From contig CM042555.1 of assembly GCA_023630585.1 (NCBI GenBank), forward strand, positions 18,671,501 to 18,735,500: a stretch of DNA of 64,000 nt, written 5' to 3'. The notes under the pieces were generated by a model, which ran no database searches, was not told the DNA's origin, and worked only from the letters and a program-made list of their open reading frames with translations. The position numbers and the translations under genes were made by a program. The stretch comes from Cranoglanis bouderius (Eukaryota > Chordata > Actinopteri > Siluriformes > Cranoglanididae). Positions 12,449-23,578 of this stretch are shown one piece after another (within the stretch, counting starts at the first letter, position 1; the number at the start of each line of letters is the position of its first letter).

Positions 12449-12606
12449 CTTCAAACAAGTGTCATAAACACACATCCTACACTGTAGAAAGGCGACGGAT
12501 GAATAATCGGGTTAGTTTTGACACTTTCAGCTTCTTCGCTCATGCGATCACTATCAAGCTTTAAAACAGCCAAACATTTAATACAATTTATCACAGTTAC
12601 AGGAAA

Positions 12607-12663
<57 letters not shown>

Positions 12664-12709
12664 TTGTGTTACATCAGTGTCTGGAAGCCTTACAAGGCTA
12701 CATTCCATA

Positions 12710-12762
<53 letters not shown>
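12246..12762. repeat. Cluster of four long GT/CA microsatellites
   Basis: Tracts are at about 12246-12294 (GT), 12391-12447 (GT with TC interruptions), 12609-12659 (CA) and 12714-12760 (GT). The last two are opposed and 55 bases apart. The 165-codon open frame across the block is a repeat artefact. Confidence 0.95.
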
Positions 12763-13114
12763 ATGTGTTATTGAGTAAGTAAGTGTGTTATCGTATTTTT
12801 CATTCCGAGCACTCAGCTGGAGTTCGGTCCCTTATTATCATCATCGTCATCGTCATCGTCGAAATGTTTTCAGACTCAACAAACGACTCAAGTTATGTTC
12901 TTTAAAAAAAAAAAGGGGGGGGGAGGGGAATGCAAATATTTTTCACTGCCAAACTTTCAAATCACGGTTAATGATGTTGTCAAATGGAGACTTTTTCTAG
13001 AAGAATGCGGACGTTGTTAAGCACTGAAGCACTTACTTTGAAGAAAATGGAGATAATGTGGGAAAATGATACACTTTTGTGACACTTATTTGCAGTAAAC
13101 AATGTAAAATAACA

Positions 13115-13235
13115 ATACTACTACTACGACTACTAATACTACTACTACGACTACTAATACTACTACTACTACTACTAATACTACTACTACTAACACTACT
13201 ACTACTACTAATACTAATATTAATAATAATAATAA
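13115..13235. repeat. (TAC)n / (TAA)n trinucleotide microsatellite
   Basis: An imperfect (TAC)n with ACG and ATA interruptions grades into (TAA)n at the right end. A short G run (12913-12925) and a (TCATCG)n near 12838-12860 lie upstream. Confidence 0.9.
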
Positions 13236-13582
13236 TAGATTTTATGTAAAAAACCTGAAAATTACGAGTCAAAAGTAAAATTAATAGGCAAATATATAAT
13301 AGCAGAAGGTAATAAATATATGAATGTATATAATACAAATTGTCTACTAAACATTTTAGTAAAAATACATTAAATAAATGAAAAAGTTATGCCATAGCTA
13401 ACATGAAAGTAAAAGTAAGATAAATAATAAAAGTATCTTTCTTTTCTTTTTTTAAGTCAGACATATATGGAGCATAATGAACGTTTAATGGTAATGTCGT
13501 GTTCCATATTTTTTGCCGCATAAAAAAATATAAAATATAAATAAAAGGCTGTTACTACCGTTCTTACGTAATATAATGGTTC

Positions 13583-13905
13583 TAGGATTTCTAGTGTTTA
13601 TTTAGTGTTTAAGATTACAATAAACCAGATATAAGAATATTAGGCCAATTTCTAGATGTTTTTACTCGTTTCAAGCTTGTTCTTTAATTGTAATCTTTTT
13701 TTTAATTTTTAGACTTGTTCTATTGCCAGATAACTTTTACAGATTTTAAAATTACCTTCGTTTCTAGAGAGAAGCAAAACTACCTTAAAACCTGAAATCA
13801 GTAAAATGTAAAAATCTGCAAAAATCGGGTTAAATGTCTAGAAATAGGTAAAATAATCTTATATTTGTTTTGTTGTAATCTTACAGTAGAAAATCCTAGA
13901 CAAAT
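13583..13905. mobile_element. Fold-back element with long imperfect inverted repeats
   Basis: The left arm (about 13583-13670) contains CTAGGATTTCTAG, AAGATTACAATAAA, ATATAAGAATATT and ATTTCTAGA. The right arm (about 13810-13905) carries the same words in reverse-complement order. The arms flank about 140 AT-rich bases. This fits an old non-autonomous fold-back repeat. Flanking sequence (13236-13582 and 13906-14930) is AT-rich with no gene. Confidence 0.65.
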
Positions 13906-14926
13906 TTGGCTATGTTCAAGATTTTTTCACTTTCCAGCTATCATTTTTTTGTGTGTGTTTCCTGCTAAAGTCGTGTCCAGGTAACAGGATTATTGGATCA
14001 TCTTAGGCAAAATAAGCAACAGTAGAAGCTACAGCTGTGTTTAAGCTGATAACAGTGTTATTTTATTTTTTTAAATTTAGATTTAAATTTAGTTTTAGTA
14101 TTCTTTTTTTGTATGTGAGTTAATTTCTGTTTTTTTTTTTTTTTTTTAGTTTTTTCTTTTTATATATAGCTGCATTTTTAGTTGTAGTTCTAATTTAAAT
14201 TTTAGCTATAGAGCTGTTTTTATGACTAATCCAGCATCCTTGAGAATGATAAAACGTCCAAGCTATCGGTAAAAGTTTATATGTAAAAATTAAGCAATTT
14301 ATAAGGTTGAATATAAAAAGTGGATCAAAAAAACGAGGTAAAAGTGCATTGAATATTGCCGAATGTTTCTATTTCATGCTTTTGCCAGTGTTAAGTTTTA
14401 CAAACTAAGGTTTATAGTTTTAAAATTGTGTACATTATTTATTTCAGTGTACAATGAGAAATTTTGTAGTTGTATTTTTTAGTAAAACCATAATACGTTC
14501 TTTAAAAGGGGCGTGGTCTCCTGCTCCATTCAACTAATAAGTGAATAAAAAAAAAATCTGTAAGAGGGATAAAACACTTCAGGACGGACTGTCGAATTCC
14601 TTACGTACGTATTCCTTTCGTATCTTGCGTATCTCGGTGTTGAATATTGCGGGTATCATTAGCACATGCCTGTTAGCGAGAACAGGAAGGAACTGTGGTC
14701 TGTGATGGTCACTGTAGACTTTGATTGAGGAAGCCGTGGAGTAGATTTTTATCTCCTGATTTACATGCATTTCCTGTTTAATCACTACACTTTATTTTTC
14801 CCATTGACTTTCCTGTACAAGATTTTCTACAAGCGTTTGTGCAACATTGCTGAGCGCTTCAATGCGCTATGAGGAGAGCACTAATCAAATTACAGTGAAT
14901 ACGCTGTGGTGTAAACGGAGATATGT

Positions 14927-14932
<6 letters not shown>

Positions 14933-14987
<55 letters not shown>

Positions 14988-15116
14988 TGTACAGTATATG
15001 TGCAGTGTTTTGAGATGAGCACAGAATTTCAGTCTGGAATCCAGGAAGCACCTGCTCTATTGTGTGATCGTCTTTATTTAAAGATTTTATATTCGTTTCG
15101 GGAAGTCACCGCACGT

Positions 15117-15153
<37 letters not shown>

Positions 15154-15180
15154 CACACATACACACATACACACACACCA
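14933..15180. repeat. Opposed (GT)n and (CA)n microsatellites
   Basis: A GT tract at about 14933-14986 and a CA tract at 15119-15149, extended by interrupted CA to 15178, flank about 130 unique bases. Confidence 0.9.
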
Positions 15181-15404
15181 GGACAGAGCAGAGCAGAGCA
15201 GATCAGATACATCACATGGTAGGTGATAATAGCAGTGGGACAGTGGGGGAAATCCCGGGCTCGCTTCGCAAGCAGGAAGACTCGATGTGCACTTATGGAA
15301 CATTCTGACTAATGTGGAACATCTACTTTTCTCTAGAAATCATATGTTCTTGCTGACACATTGCTCGTTTAGTCGTGTCGTCCGTCACCGGGTCAATTTT
15401 GCAC

Positions 15405-15475
15405 GGCGAAGTCCAAGAGCTCTTCGCAAGCCTGGAATTTGAACACACAACCTTCTGGTTACTCGAACAGACTCG
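15405..15475 (-). repeat. tRNA-derived SINE fragment
   Basis: On the minus strand, CAGAAGGTTGTGTGTTCAAA followed by TTCCAGG resembles the B-box region (GGTTC-AANTCC) of a fish tRNA-SINE. The A box and tail are not recognisable. A (A)n run at 15651-15671 lies downstream. Confidence 0.45.
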
Positions 15476-16127
15476 AGGAACCAAAATCTGGTTCACGATA
15501 TATAGTGCAACGTATGAGTAGCTGACTTTCCAATGATGTCTACGTGTTTTTTTCTCCCTTTTCAGTGTGAAACGGGCGGGGCTATCCAATTGCTGCAATC
15601 TGATTGGAGACCTGTGCTTCCGCACGTAGTTTTCACACCATCGCGTCTGTAAAAAAAAAAAAAAAAAAAAAGATTCGAGAGTTTAAACATGATTGGTCGG
15701 TTGCAAAGCCAGTCAAGTTCTCTCTGAAAAGTACACACTCCTTGGCCACCTTTAGTGATGAACAGTACCAGACAGTCTCGAAAAAGCTACAACTCGCTTG
15801 GCAATCGTTTGATATGTTTGGTATTAAGCGAAAGCAAACATAGCAAGCGTAGCTATCTGCTTTTTATTTGTATAATTGCGTATGTTTGTTTTCCCACGAA
15901 TTCACACTACCTAAAACCATTAGCGCATGTGTAGATATGGATGTCACCTCATTTGCCACCACACACACACACACACACACATTTAATAAGTGCCACATCC
16001 TTTGTGTAGTCAAAAATGGTTAAATTAGTAGTAGTGATGATTTCATTTGTATATATTTTCCATAATAAGAGACAGAAACTATGCATTCTGAGGCCTTGGT
16101 GAATTTTGGTTTGGTTTCGATCGCCTG

Positions 16128-16130
<3 letters not shown>

Positions 16131-16185
<55 letters not shown>

Positions 16186-16282
16186 CCCCTAGAGCTGTGT
16201 GATGTCATCAGCCGAGAGCTTACACCGAGGCCATATGGCTGACTGCCTGCTGCTCTAATCCAATCACAACCTGCTCTTCCTG

Positions 16283-16317
<35 letters not shown>
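16131..16317. repeat. Inverted (GT)n ... (CA)n pair around a unique 97-base island
   Basis: GT at 16131-16184 and CA at about 16284-16317 are reverse complements. The island between has GATGTCATCAG and CCAATCAC motifs. The arms could pair in single-stranded form. Confidence 0.9.
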
Positions 16318-16321
<4 letters not shown>

Positions 16322-16534
16322 GCTCGCAGGCAGGAATGCGTATATATGAATTCATGCTGACACTCGTCCGCATATGCACACACATTTTCACTAACAGTCA
16401 TGCATATTACACTTGTACACACATGCAAACACACACAGTCACTGCAGTCTAAAGGGTACTAACCCTGAACTGCACACCTTTCGTACCTTTTCGTGTGTCT
16501 TCGATCTAGAAAGATGCATGTAGTGTAAATGTAA

Positions 16535-16855
16535 AACCCTTAGTCAGTGCTTTAAGGAACCAAAGTGAGGTTCTTAAGAGTGATTCTTAAGGAGAGCCTT
16601 TTCCAGTCCCACGAAGAACCTTATAGGGTTCACTTTAACCTGTTAAGGGATGATGGGCTACCTTGAAGAACCAATACACTGCTCTGAAGAGCCTATAATG
16701 AAACATAAACAACTTCTATAATCTCTAAAGAACCATAAAGCTCAACCCAAGAACGCTGTACAATGAAAAATGGTTCTTGACAAGAAGAAGGTTCTTTGCA
16801 GGACCTATGATGCTTCAAAGAACCATTGAAGAACCTTTATTTTTAAGAGTGTATA
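16535..16855. mobile_element. GAACC-rich interspersed repeat
   Basis: Dense AGAACC/GGTTCT words (for example near 16557, 16570, 16612, 16671, 16730, 16762, 16785, 16820 and 16831) and a terminal AAGAACCTTTATTTTTAAGA at about 16829-16848 mark a known style of fish short repeat. The ends are approximate. It is related to 2860-3010. Confidence 0.6.
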
Positions 16856-17342
16856 TCCATGTTTCCAGGTGAAAGGTACTTCGAAGGTGCACCACCATAG
16901 CGACAAGGAAATATACAGGTTAGAACCGTTTTTTTTTTTCTTTCTGAGAATGTGGAGCTGTTTTGAAAGATTTCTTTGCAAAAACATGACTCCTTTGTTT
17001 TAGGCCTTTGGTTCCGGTGAACTCCAGTAAGCTGAAGTGATGTATAATCACACAGCAGCTCTTAAGGGATTAAAACTGCAAGTCAATGTGGGGCAGGTGG
17101 ACGTCGAGAGGAAGAGAAACTTCCAGCAATTCCAGAGCAGTGAAAGGCTCTGAGATATAACATTCTAAAATTCATCGTTCAGTTACTTTTCTGGGAATTT
17201 TACGGGAAGCTGTTTCGAATGTACAGCAGTGCAGGACAGAAAAGTGGGTTGAAATCCTTAAGGAATTTATTTTTCTTAAGGATTTTCAGTGAGTAGGAGG
17301 GAAAAAACGTGCAAAATATGCACACAGCTGGCACTTTCAAGA

Positions 17343-17351
17343 ATGACTCAT
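17343..17351. promoter_or_regulatory. AP-1 motif ATGACTCAT upstream of dusp5
   Basis: A palindromic, textbook AP-1 site lies about 0.4 kb upstream of the inferred dusp5 start site. AP-1 and SRF inputs would suit an ERK-induced gene; binding is inference. Confidence 0.4.
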
Positions 17352-17546
17352 ATTCATAACTAATAGTGACCCAGGTTGCCAGATTAACATAATTGCAGCG
17401 AATTTCACAAAAAACAAAAACAAAAAAAACCCACCACGCCTTAGATTTTTCTCTGAGCTACATATCAAGAGCAATCCGTATGGAGGAAAGAAAATAGTGA
17501 CTGAACAAAATATTAAAAGAGAATTAAATGTGGGCTGTAACGCAGA

Positions 17547-17548
17547 GT

Positions 17549-17582
<34 letters not shown>

Positions 17583-17590
17583 GAGAGAGG
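17547..17590. repeat. (GA)n microsatellite near the dusp5 promoter
   Basis: GAGAGA run with one GG interruption and a GGGGGG tail, about 40 bases upstream of the GC boxes. Such runs can bind GAGA-type or MAZ-like factors. Confidence 0.85.
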
Positions 17591-17629
17591 GGGGAATCCT
17601 GCAAACCAGGCAAGGTTGTGAAAACCTAA

Positions 17630-17735
17630 GGGGTGGGGCTACGCACTGAGTGGGCGGAGTCGAATCAGCTGCTCTTTTGTCGGTGTCCATATATGGGCCG
17701 TGACGTTAAGCGCCGGAGGTTCCATTGATATAAAA
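17630..17735 (+). promoter_or_regulatory. dusp5 core promoter: GC boxes, CArG box, TATA box
   Basis: In order: GGGGTGGGGC (17630-17639) and TGGGCGGAGT (17651-17660) are Sp/KLF-type GC boxes. CCATATATGG (17687-17696) is a perfect SRF CArG box. TGACGTTA (17701-17708) is a partial CRE. TATAAAA (17729-17735) is a TATA box, predicting transcription start near 17760. The ATG follows at 17881. DUSP5 is an established ERK-induced gene reported to depend on SRF/ternary complex factors, so the CArG box is well placed. No binding was tested. Confidence 0.75.
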
Positions 17736-17831
17736 CTCAATCCCACGGAATCCCCTCAAAGGAAATGTAGGCGCGCGGAGCGGCTGAACGAACAGATTAA
17801 CCCTCGCGCGCAAACACGGGAACGGAAATTA

Positions 17832-17832
<1 letters not shown>

Positions 17833-17873
<41 letters not shown>
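17833..17873 (+). repeat. (TAA)n microsatellite in the dusp5 5' UTR
   Basis: About 13 TAA units end 7 bases before the initiator ATG, so the tract should be transcribed and lie in the leader. Length polymorphism could affect translation; that is inference. Confidence 0.85.
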
Positions 17874-17874
<1 letters not shown>

Positions 17875-17880
17875 GGAATC

Positions 17881-18621
17881 ATGAAGGTGTCGAGTATAGA
17901 CAGCCGCCATTTAAAGAAAATCCTGCGCAAGGAGAGCGGGAAGTGTTTAATCCTGGACTGTAGACCGTACTTGTCGTTCGCCAGCTCGAGCGTGCGCGGC
18001 TCGGTGAACGTCAACCTGAACTCGGTGGTGGTGCGCAGGTCGCGCGGCGCTCCGGTGCCGCTGCGCTTCGTCGTGCCGGACGAGCAGGCGCTGTTCCGGC
18101 TGCGCGAGGGCGGCGTGTCGGTGGTGGTGGCGCTGGACGAGGGCACGCCGCATCTGCACAAGCTGAAGAAGGACAGCGTCGCGCGCCTCGCCATCCACAG
18201 CCTCGCGCACCTCGCCAGCTGCGCCAACATCTGCTTCCTGAAAGGTGAGCGGCTTCAGACAATAGTTCTGTTTTGTATTTTTTGTTAACTCTAAAACACA
18301 GACGTGCTACATCACTAAAGACCTCTGGTGATCTTTTCATCACCCAGAGTACTTTGGTTTAGTGCCTTTGTTTATGTCTGAGAGCTGAGACTGGAGATCT
18401 TCTGGCTGGAATAGTTCAGAATTCGTTTGTAATTGGATCTACTGTACAGTTAAGCTATATTAAGGCTGATTTACTTAACGTGTGATGATTTTCCTGATAC
18501 CTTTACATTTTTATAAACATTGTATCCAAACGAGAACAACAAAAAATCATTTTAAAAGACTTTATTTCCTATTTATTGCCCTGAGTATTTATTTTACTCA
18601 GTATTTAGTGTCCTGAGTCCT

Positions 18622-18662
<41 letters not shown>

Positions 18663-21600
18663 CTGAGTATATTTCACTGACTATTTATTATACTGAGTAT
18701 TTATTTTACTCAGTATTTAGTGTCCCGAGTGTTTATTTCCTTGAGTATTTCTTCTCCTGACTATTTATAGTCCTGAGTATTTACTGTAACTGCACTTGAT
18801 GTAGTTAGGGTTTATTCAGAGGCCAGATCAACACACCAAACCAGGAAAACCTGGACGCCTCTGGCAGAAACTGACTTAGAAAATAACTTCCCCGTAAGCG
18901 CCGTCAAGATAGCGTTGTAGCGTCGTGTTGTTGCGCATGCGCACCGTTTCGGCGAGCAGTTTCTCAGCCGCGGTTTGCTGTGCGTCAAAGGCAAGATGAG
19001 TCAGAGTGTAAAAGAAAAAGAAAAGAAAAGACAAGAAAAAGCATCAAACACCAGACAGACAGACAGACAGTTTACTCAAACCGAATCTCTGCATGGAGAA
19101 AATAGTCGGAAAGATTTTGATGCGAGCCTATTTCTAAGAACGATTGGTGCGCACAGTGGAAACACTCCAGCACTTAATAACCCTTAATTAACTACGGCTT
19201 AATTAAACACAGAAGAGTTCTTTTGACTCTTTGGGTCGTCTAACTGAAGTGTGTGCGCCTTGCCAGGCTCTCGGATAAGCCTTATCCACGCTGTTCTTGA
19301 TAGTAAAGTGCACTGCGACTCAACAGTCCTTGAGAACAGATGCTTTAACCCTGTTTTGTCTTCACAGGAGGCTACGAGAGCTTCCACGCGCACTACCCCG
19401 AGCTGTGCACCGAGGCCAAGCCGGCTCAGGAGCGCAGCGCACCGGACACGGCGGAAGTGCAGCCCGGGACAGATTACACTCAGGTAAAGCCCGGCCCTCT
19501 TCCCTTAACACCTGAGAGAAATGAATGCACTTTTATTAAATGAAAACAACCTGCAGTTTTACAGAAATCCTCGTATTATTTTCAACCTCCATAACAAACG
19601 AGGAGAGCTAATAAAGTAGTAAATAATATTAGGTTATATAAATAGGTCTAACATGAGCTAGAATTTATGCACAACTTGTTAAAGGAATTCTCATATATGC
19701 TAACTATGGCTAACAGAATCAAAGTAAATAGCCACATGTTATGATTATGCAAATGAGGTCATGCTATTGGCTACCAATATCCTAGATTACGCAAATGACA
19801 TCAGGCTATTGGCTGCTAATCTCCAATTATGCAAATGAGGTCACACTCTTGGCTACAAACTTCCTATACTATGCAAATGAGATCACACTAATTGGCTACC
19901 AATTTCCTATATTATGCAAATGAGATCAAACTATTGGCTACTAATCCCTAGATTATGCAAACGAAATCACACTATTGGCTACAAACTCCCGACATTATTT
20001 AAATGAGATCACACGACTGGCTACAAACTCCCTTACTTATGCAAATGAGACAACGTTATTGGCGACAAACTCCCTATATTATGCAAATGAGGTCACGCCA
20101 GCAGGCTACAGATTTCCTACATTATGCATATGAGGTCGTGCCAGTTGGCTACAAATTTCCTAGATTATGCAAATAAGATACTATTAATTGGCTACTAACT
20201 CCCTACAATAAACTACCATCGTTCATTATGCAAATGAGATCATGCTATTGGCTACTAATACTAATACCTGTGATAGCCGTCTTAACATGTTTTTGGGGTT
20301 TTGGCTGTATTTTTATTCAAAAATGACACCAGAATTCACAGTGTTGAGTTCATTTTCAAACCCATGACACGTTTTTCTCATCATGAAAGTCCTACTGGAC
20401 ACGCATTATCACCAATATATTTAGTACTGTGTCAATTTATTCAACATCATATATAGTGTATGTTCACTGTGGTGCTCTGAGCAAGTCCTGACTTCATTTC
20501 AAAGACTCCCGACTGACATCAGACGCCTGTTTTATCTCTGACCTTTACTCTTAAATGAGTCAATAATAAAATAAGGTCAGACGTTCGGACCACCGGTTGC
20601 ATTTATTAAGCGTTTGAGCTGAACTGATCCCCTTAGTTCACTTCAAGAACCATAACTGATTCTTCGGTTTATTGAATCAAGGGATTCGAATCGTTTGGGT
20701 CTTGATACAATTGAATATAAGCAGGTCGAGTTGATTCACTTATGACTCACATTTTAATTTTTTAATTTTTTTAGGACGGTCCGGTGGAGCTGTTGCCCTT
20801 CCTGTACCTGGGCAGCGCTCACCATGCACGCCGACACGACTGCCTGAGCGAGCTGCGCATCACGGCGTTGCTGAACGTGTCACGGCGGGACTGGCAGTGC
20901 GCCGGAGGGCCACAACGCTACAAACGCATCGCTGTAGAGGACAGTCACACAGCCGATATCGGCTCACACTTCCAGGAGGCCATCGACTTCATTGGTGAGC
21001 GCACACACACACATACACACATCCTGACCATTAATCCTCTTCTGTTTACGACTTAACCACTGATGTCCCATTGACCCAGGCCAGCTCTTTACACCTAATA
21101 GAGTTACAGCATTTATTTATTTATTTTAAAAAAAAATCAACATTATAGCTGATATAAATTTCATTTCTCAGACCTAAGACCAGCTCTGTAGCTGGTAATC
21201 TGACACTCTTTCCTGGATGTGTTTGAAAAGATTAGAGGAAATTTCCATAGTTTCCAGACACCATTATATGGCAATTTCAGAACATATGCTTGTAGCACAT
21301 TCAGAGGTTCAGTTTTGATCTGCGCCAAATGTTCATCACAGATTAACATTAATTGAAAAAAAAAAAGTCTAAAGATAAAAGAGCATCCAATCGGGCGGGT
21401 TTTAAATTAAGCCTGCCCATAGCCTTGGCTGGCATGAGCTAAAAATGAGCTTGTCTTGCGTAAAAAAGCTGACGCTCTTGCTCTCCTGCTTCACAAGGAG
21501 CAAAGCCTTCAGCTTTCTGCGAGAGACAGAAAAGGAAAAGAGGAACCATGGTGGTCTGAGTCACCGTTGCATGAGCTTGATGATGACGGGTGTGACCGAT

Positions 21601-22888
21601 GTGTCAGAGCATGAGTAGCACTTTAATAGCAGGTGTTCTTGGGTGTGTGTGTGCACGTATGTGCGTGTGTATGCGTGCGCACATGTGTGTGTAGGTTGGG
21701 TGTGGCAAATCCCTGCCGACTGTCATTTCACACCTCCAGGTGCTGACCCATGAGGCATGAGAATAATTTCTCAAACATAATAATGTCTAAATCAAGGTGT
21801 TTACTGGACTATTTATAGCCCTCAGCCTTACCTCAAACAAACAAACAAACTCCTCTGTCCTGTTGGAAAAGTTAAAGTTACAGCTTTAGCTCTGACTGTT
21901 ACAAAGCACTGACACTGGAGACTCCTTTTATAAATGTTAAATAAACATCTCCTGACAGAAAACTTCACCGCATCAACGCTCACACACGTTTTTAATCTGT
22001 TACGCGTTAAGTCCCTGTGTAAGCTGGTACTATAGATTGCCATGTAAAAGGTATAAAGACAGCGGAAATGAGCTATAATTGTCGGGAATATCAACATTTA
22101 CCTCAGATGTGTTGTCGAATTACTAAGAAAAGGCTCCGTATGGCTAAAATTACACCGTAATCACATTTTTAATCCATTCGTTTTTAATCTCTTAGTCTGT
22201 TACGCGTTAACTCCCTCCCTGTGTAAGTTGGAGCCATAGATTCGATAGCGTATTAAAACGAAGAAATTTCTGAATGATGTGTATGCCATTCAAGCGATTA
22301 AAGACGTAAGAACAATGGACACTAAGCATAAGCTTGCTAATGCTTGTTGTTGCTACCAATTTTAATAGATAGGACGTACTAAAAGGTCTTTCTTCGCACA
22401 ATGTAAAGGTATTGAGACAGCGAAAATGGGCTATAATTGTCGGGAATATCAACATTTACCTCAGATGTGTTGTCAGATTACTAAGAAAAGACTCCGTATG
22501 GCTGAAATTACACTGTAATCACACTTAGCATCGACGGCCAACCCGATCTCAGTGGCTTTGGCCTTATTGGGAAAATGTCGATGTTGTGTCACACCGAACA
22601 AAACGGGGCTCATATACAATAAAGAATCTTCTTGTAACCAGTGAATACACACCTTCAATTAAAGATAGTTTTGAAAATGTGTGTGTGTGTGTGTGGGTGT
22701 GTGTGCGCAGATGCAGATGGGCTTTGAGATGATTCACTCAAGCGGGTTTTGTTTGGATTAGATACAGTCAGAGATTCACACACACTTTCCCTTACACCCA
22801 CTGCACTGTGTGTGTGTGTGTGAGAGAGAGATGGGTCATAATGGTGGATTAGACTCTTAAGACCTGATTAGTGAATGACCTGCAAAAG

Positions 22889-22930
<42 letters not shown>

Positions 22931-23578
22931 TTTATCTGAGTAGGGCGAGACATAATCTTATGAGTCAGACTAAGCATAAGCCACTTTACTTGGAAGGGAA
23001 ATAAAAGAAAAAAAATATCTGACATTTACACAGACAAAGAGAGAAGCCAGAAATGTAGAAGAGACAAAAGGAAGAGCAGAACTGTGAGGAATCTGTGTTG
23101 TTTTATATATTTAATTTAATATATATATACATATAAGAAAGATAAAAAGAGTATTTTATTTAAAGGTCGTTCAAAGGTCATATCTAAAGTGTCCTCGCTT
23201 TTCCTCTCCTTTCCAGACGAGGTGAAGCGAGAAGGCGGGAAGGTGCTGGTGCACTGCGAGGCGGGCATTTCGCGCTCGCCCACCATCTGCATGGCGTACC
23301 TGATGAAGACGCAGCGGCTGCGCCTGGAGGAGGCGTTCGACGCTGTGAGGCAGCGGCGCGCCGTCATCTCGCCCAACTTCAGCTTCATGGGCCAGCTGCT
23401 GCAGTTCGAGAACGAGGTCCTGGCTTCTGCGACGGACAGCAATATCGAAAACCGCGATGACGGACGCGAGAGCAACGAGTTCACGATCGATAAGAGCTTC
23501 GAGTCATCCGTTTTCTCCTTCCCTACCTCCTTCCTGTCGCCCATCAAACTCAGTCCCATCGCCTCCCTGACTACTTGA
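17881..23578 (+). CDS. dusp5: Dual specificity phosphatase 5 (nuclear ERK phosphatase), 4 exons, 353 aa
   Basis: Coding exons are 17881-18244, 19368-19483, 20775-20994 and 23217-23578 (stop TGA included). Lengths of 364, 116, 220 and 362 give 353 codons plus stop, and all borders are GT-AG. The product dephosphorylates Thr and Tyr of ERK1/2 in the nucleus and acts as feedback on MAPK signalling. Residues 1-130 form the rhodanese-like domain (DCRPYLSF at 25-32). The basic kinase-interaction motif VRRSRG is at 51-56. The catalytic domain starts near 161, with general acid Asp216 in VEDSHTAD and the P-loop HCEAGISRS at 246-254 with nucleophile Cys247 and Arg253. The tail is Ser/Pro-rich and the protein is about 30 residues shorter than human DUSP5 (384), mainly in the linker and tail. 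The start context (A at -3) is good. The rhodanese exon is CpG-rich. All key residues are intact, so I consider it functional. Its neighbour smc3 lies 2.8 kb downstream in the same orientation, as in other vertebrates. Confidence 0.96.
18575..18790 (+). repeat. Tandem CTGAGTATTTATT-type repeat with (TATC)n, dusp5 intron 1
   Basis: About eight degenerate 20-30 base units based on CTGAGTATTTATT/ACTCAGTATTTAGTGTC, interrupted by (TATC)n at about 18621-18661. Confidence 0.75.
18932..18943. promoter_or_regulatory. Palindromic NRF1-type motif in a CpG-rich patch of dusp5 intron 1
   Basis: TGCGCATGCGCA is a perfect palindrome matching the NRF1 consensus. It sits in a locally CpG-rich segment (about 18895-18985) inside otherwise AT-rich intron. 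It could be an intragenic promoter or a remnant of an inserted one. Confidence 0.4.
19744..20265 (+). repeat. 12-unit array of octamer plus CCAAT motifs in dusp5 intron 2
   Basis: Twelve units of about 42 bases each follow the pattern ATTATGCAAATGAGATCAC, then a few bases, then ATTGGCTAC-AAnTCCCTA. Eight units keep an exact ATGCAAAT octamer (POU-domain target). Units 2, 6, 7 and 10 have one or two changes. Most units also carry TTGGC or ATTGG, the reverse complement of a CCAAT box, about 20 bases after the octamer. Unit 11 has a longer tail. There are no unique spacers, so it is not a CRISPR. It lies 260 bases past exon 2 of dusp5. Confidence 0.9.
21845..22060 (+). mobile_element. Partial copy of interspersed family A in dusp5 intron 3
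   Basis: Shares GTTACAGCTTTAGCTCTGAC, CTGGAGACTCCTTTTATAAA and the CACGTTTTTAATCTGTTACG block with other copies. Its hairpin end and CCAATCAG end are missing. Confidence 0.65.
22044..22516 (+). repeat. Direct duplication, copies 22044-22160 and 22403-22516
   Basis: Both copies share AGCTATAATTGTCGGGAATA-type sequence or one-base variants, then TCAACATTTACCTCAGATGT, then ACTAAGAAAAG-CTCCGTATG. They are about 93% alike by eye and 359 bases apart. This is a recent local duplication in dusp5 intron 3. Confidence 0.88.

Noticed and set aside
15405..15475. Intact tRNA gene
   Set aside because: Only a B-box-like stretch is present; no A box or cloverleaf could be drawn.
17829..18343. Antisense open frames over dusp5 exon 1
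   Set aside because: High GC content of the real exon keeps the opposite strand open; no independent evidence.
19744..20265. CRISPR-like regular repeats
   Set aside because: No unique spacers, degenerate units, and a vertebrate intron context.
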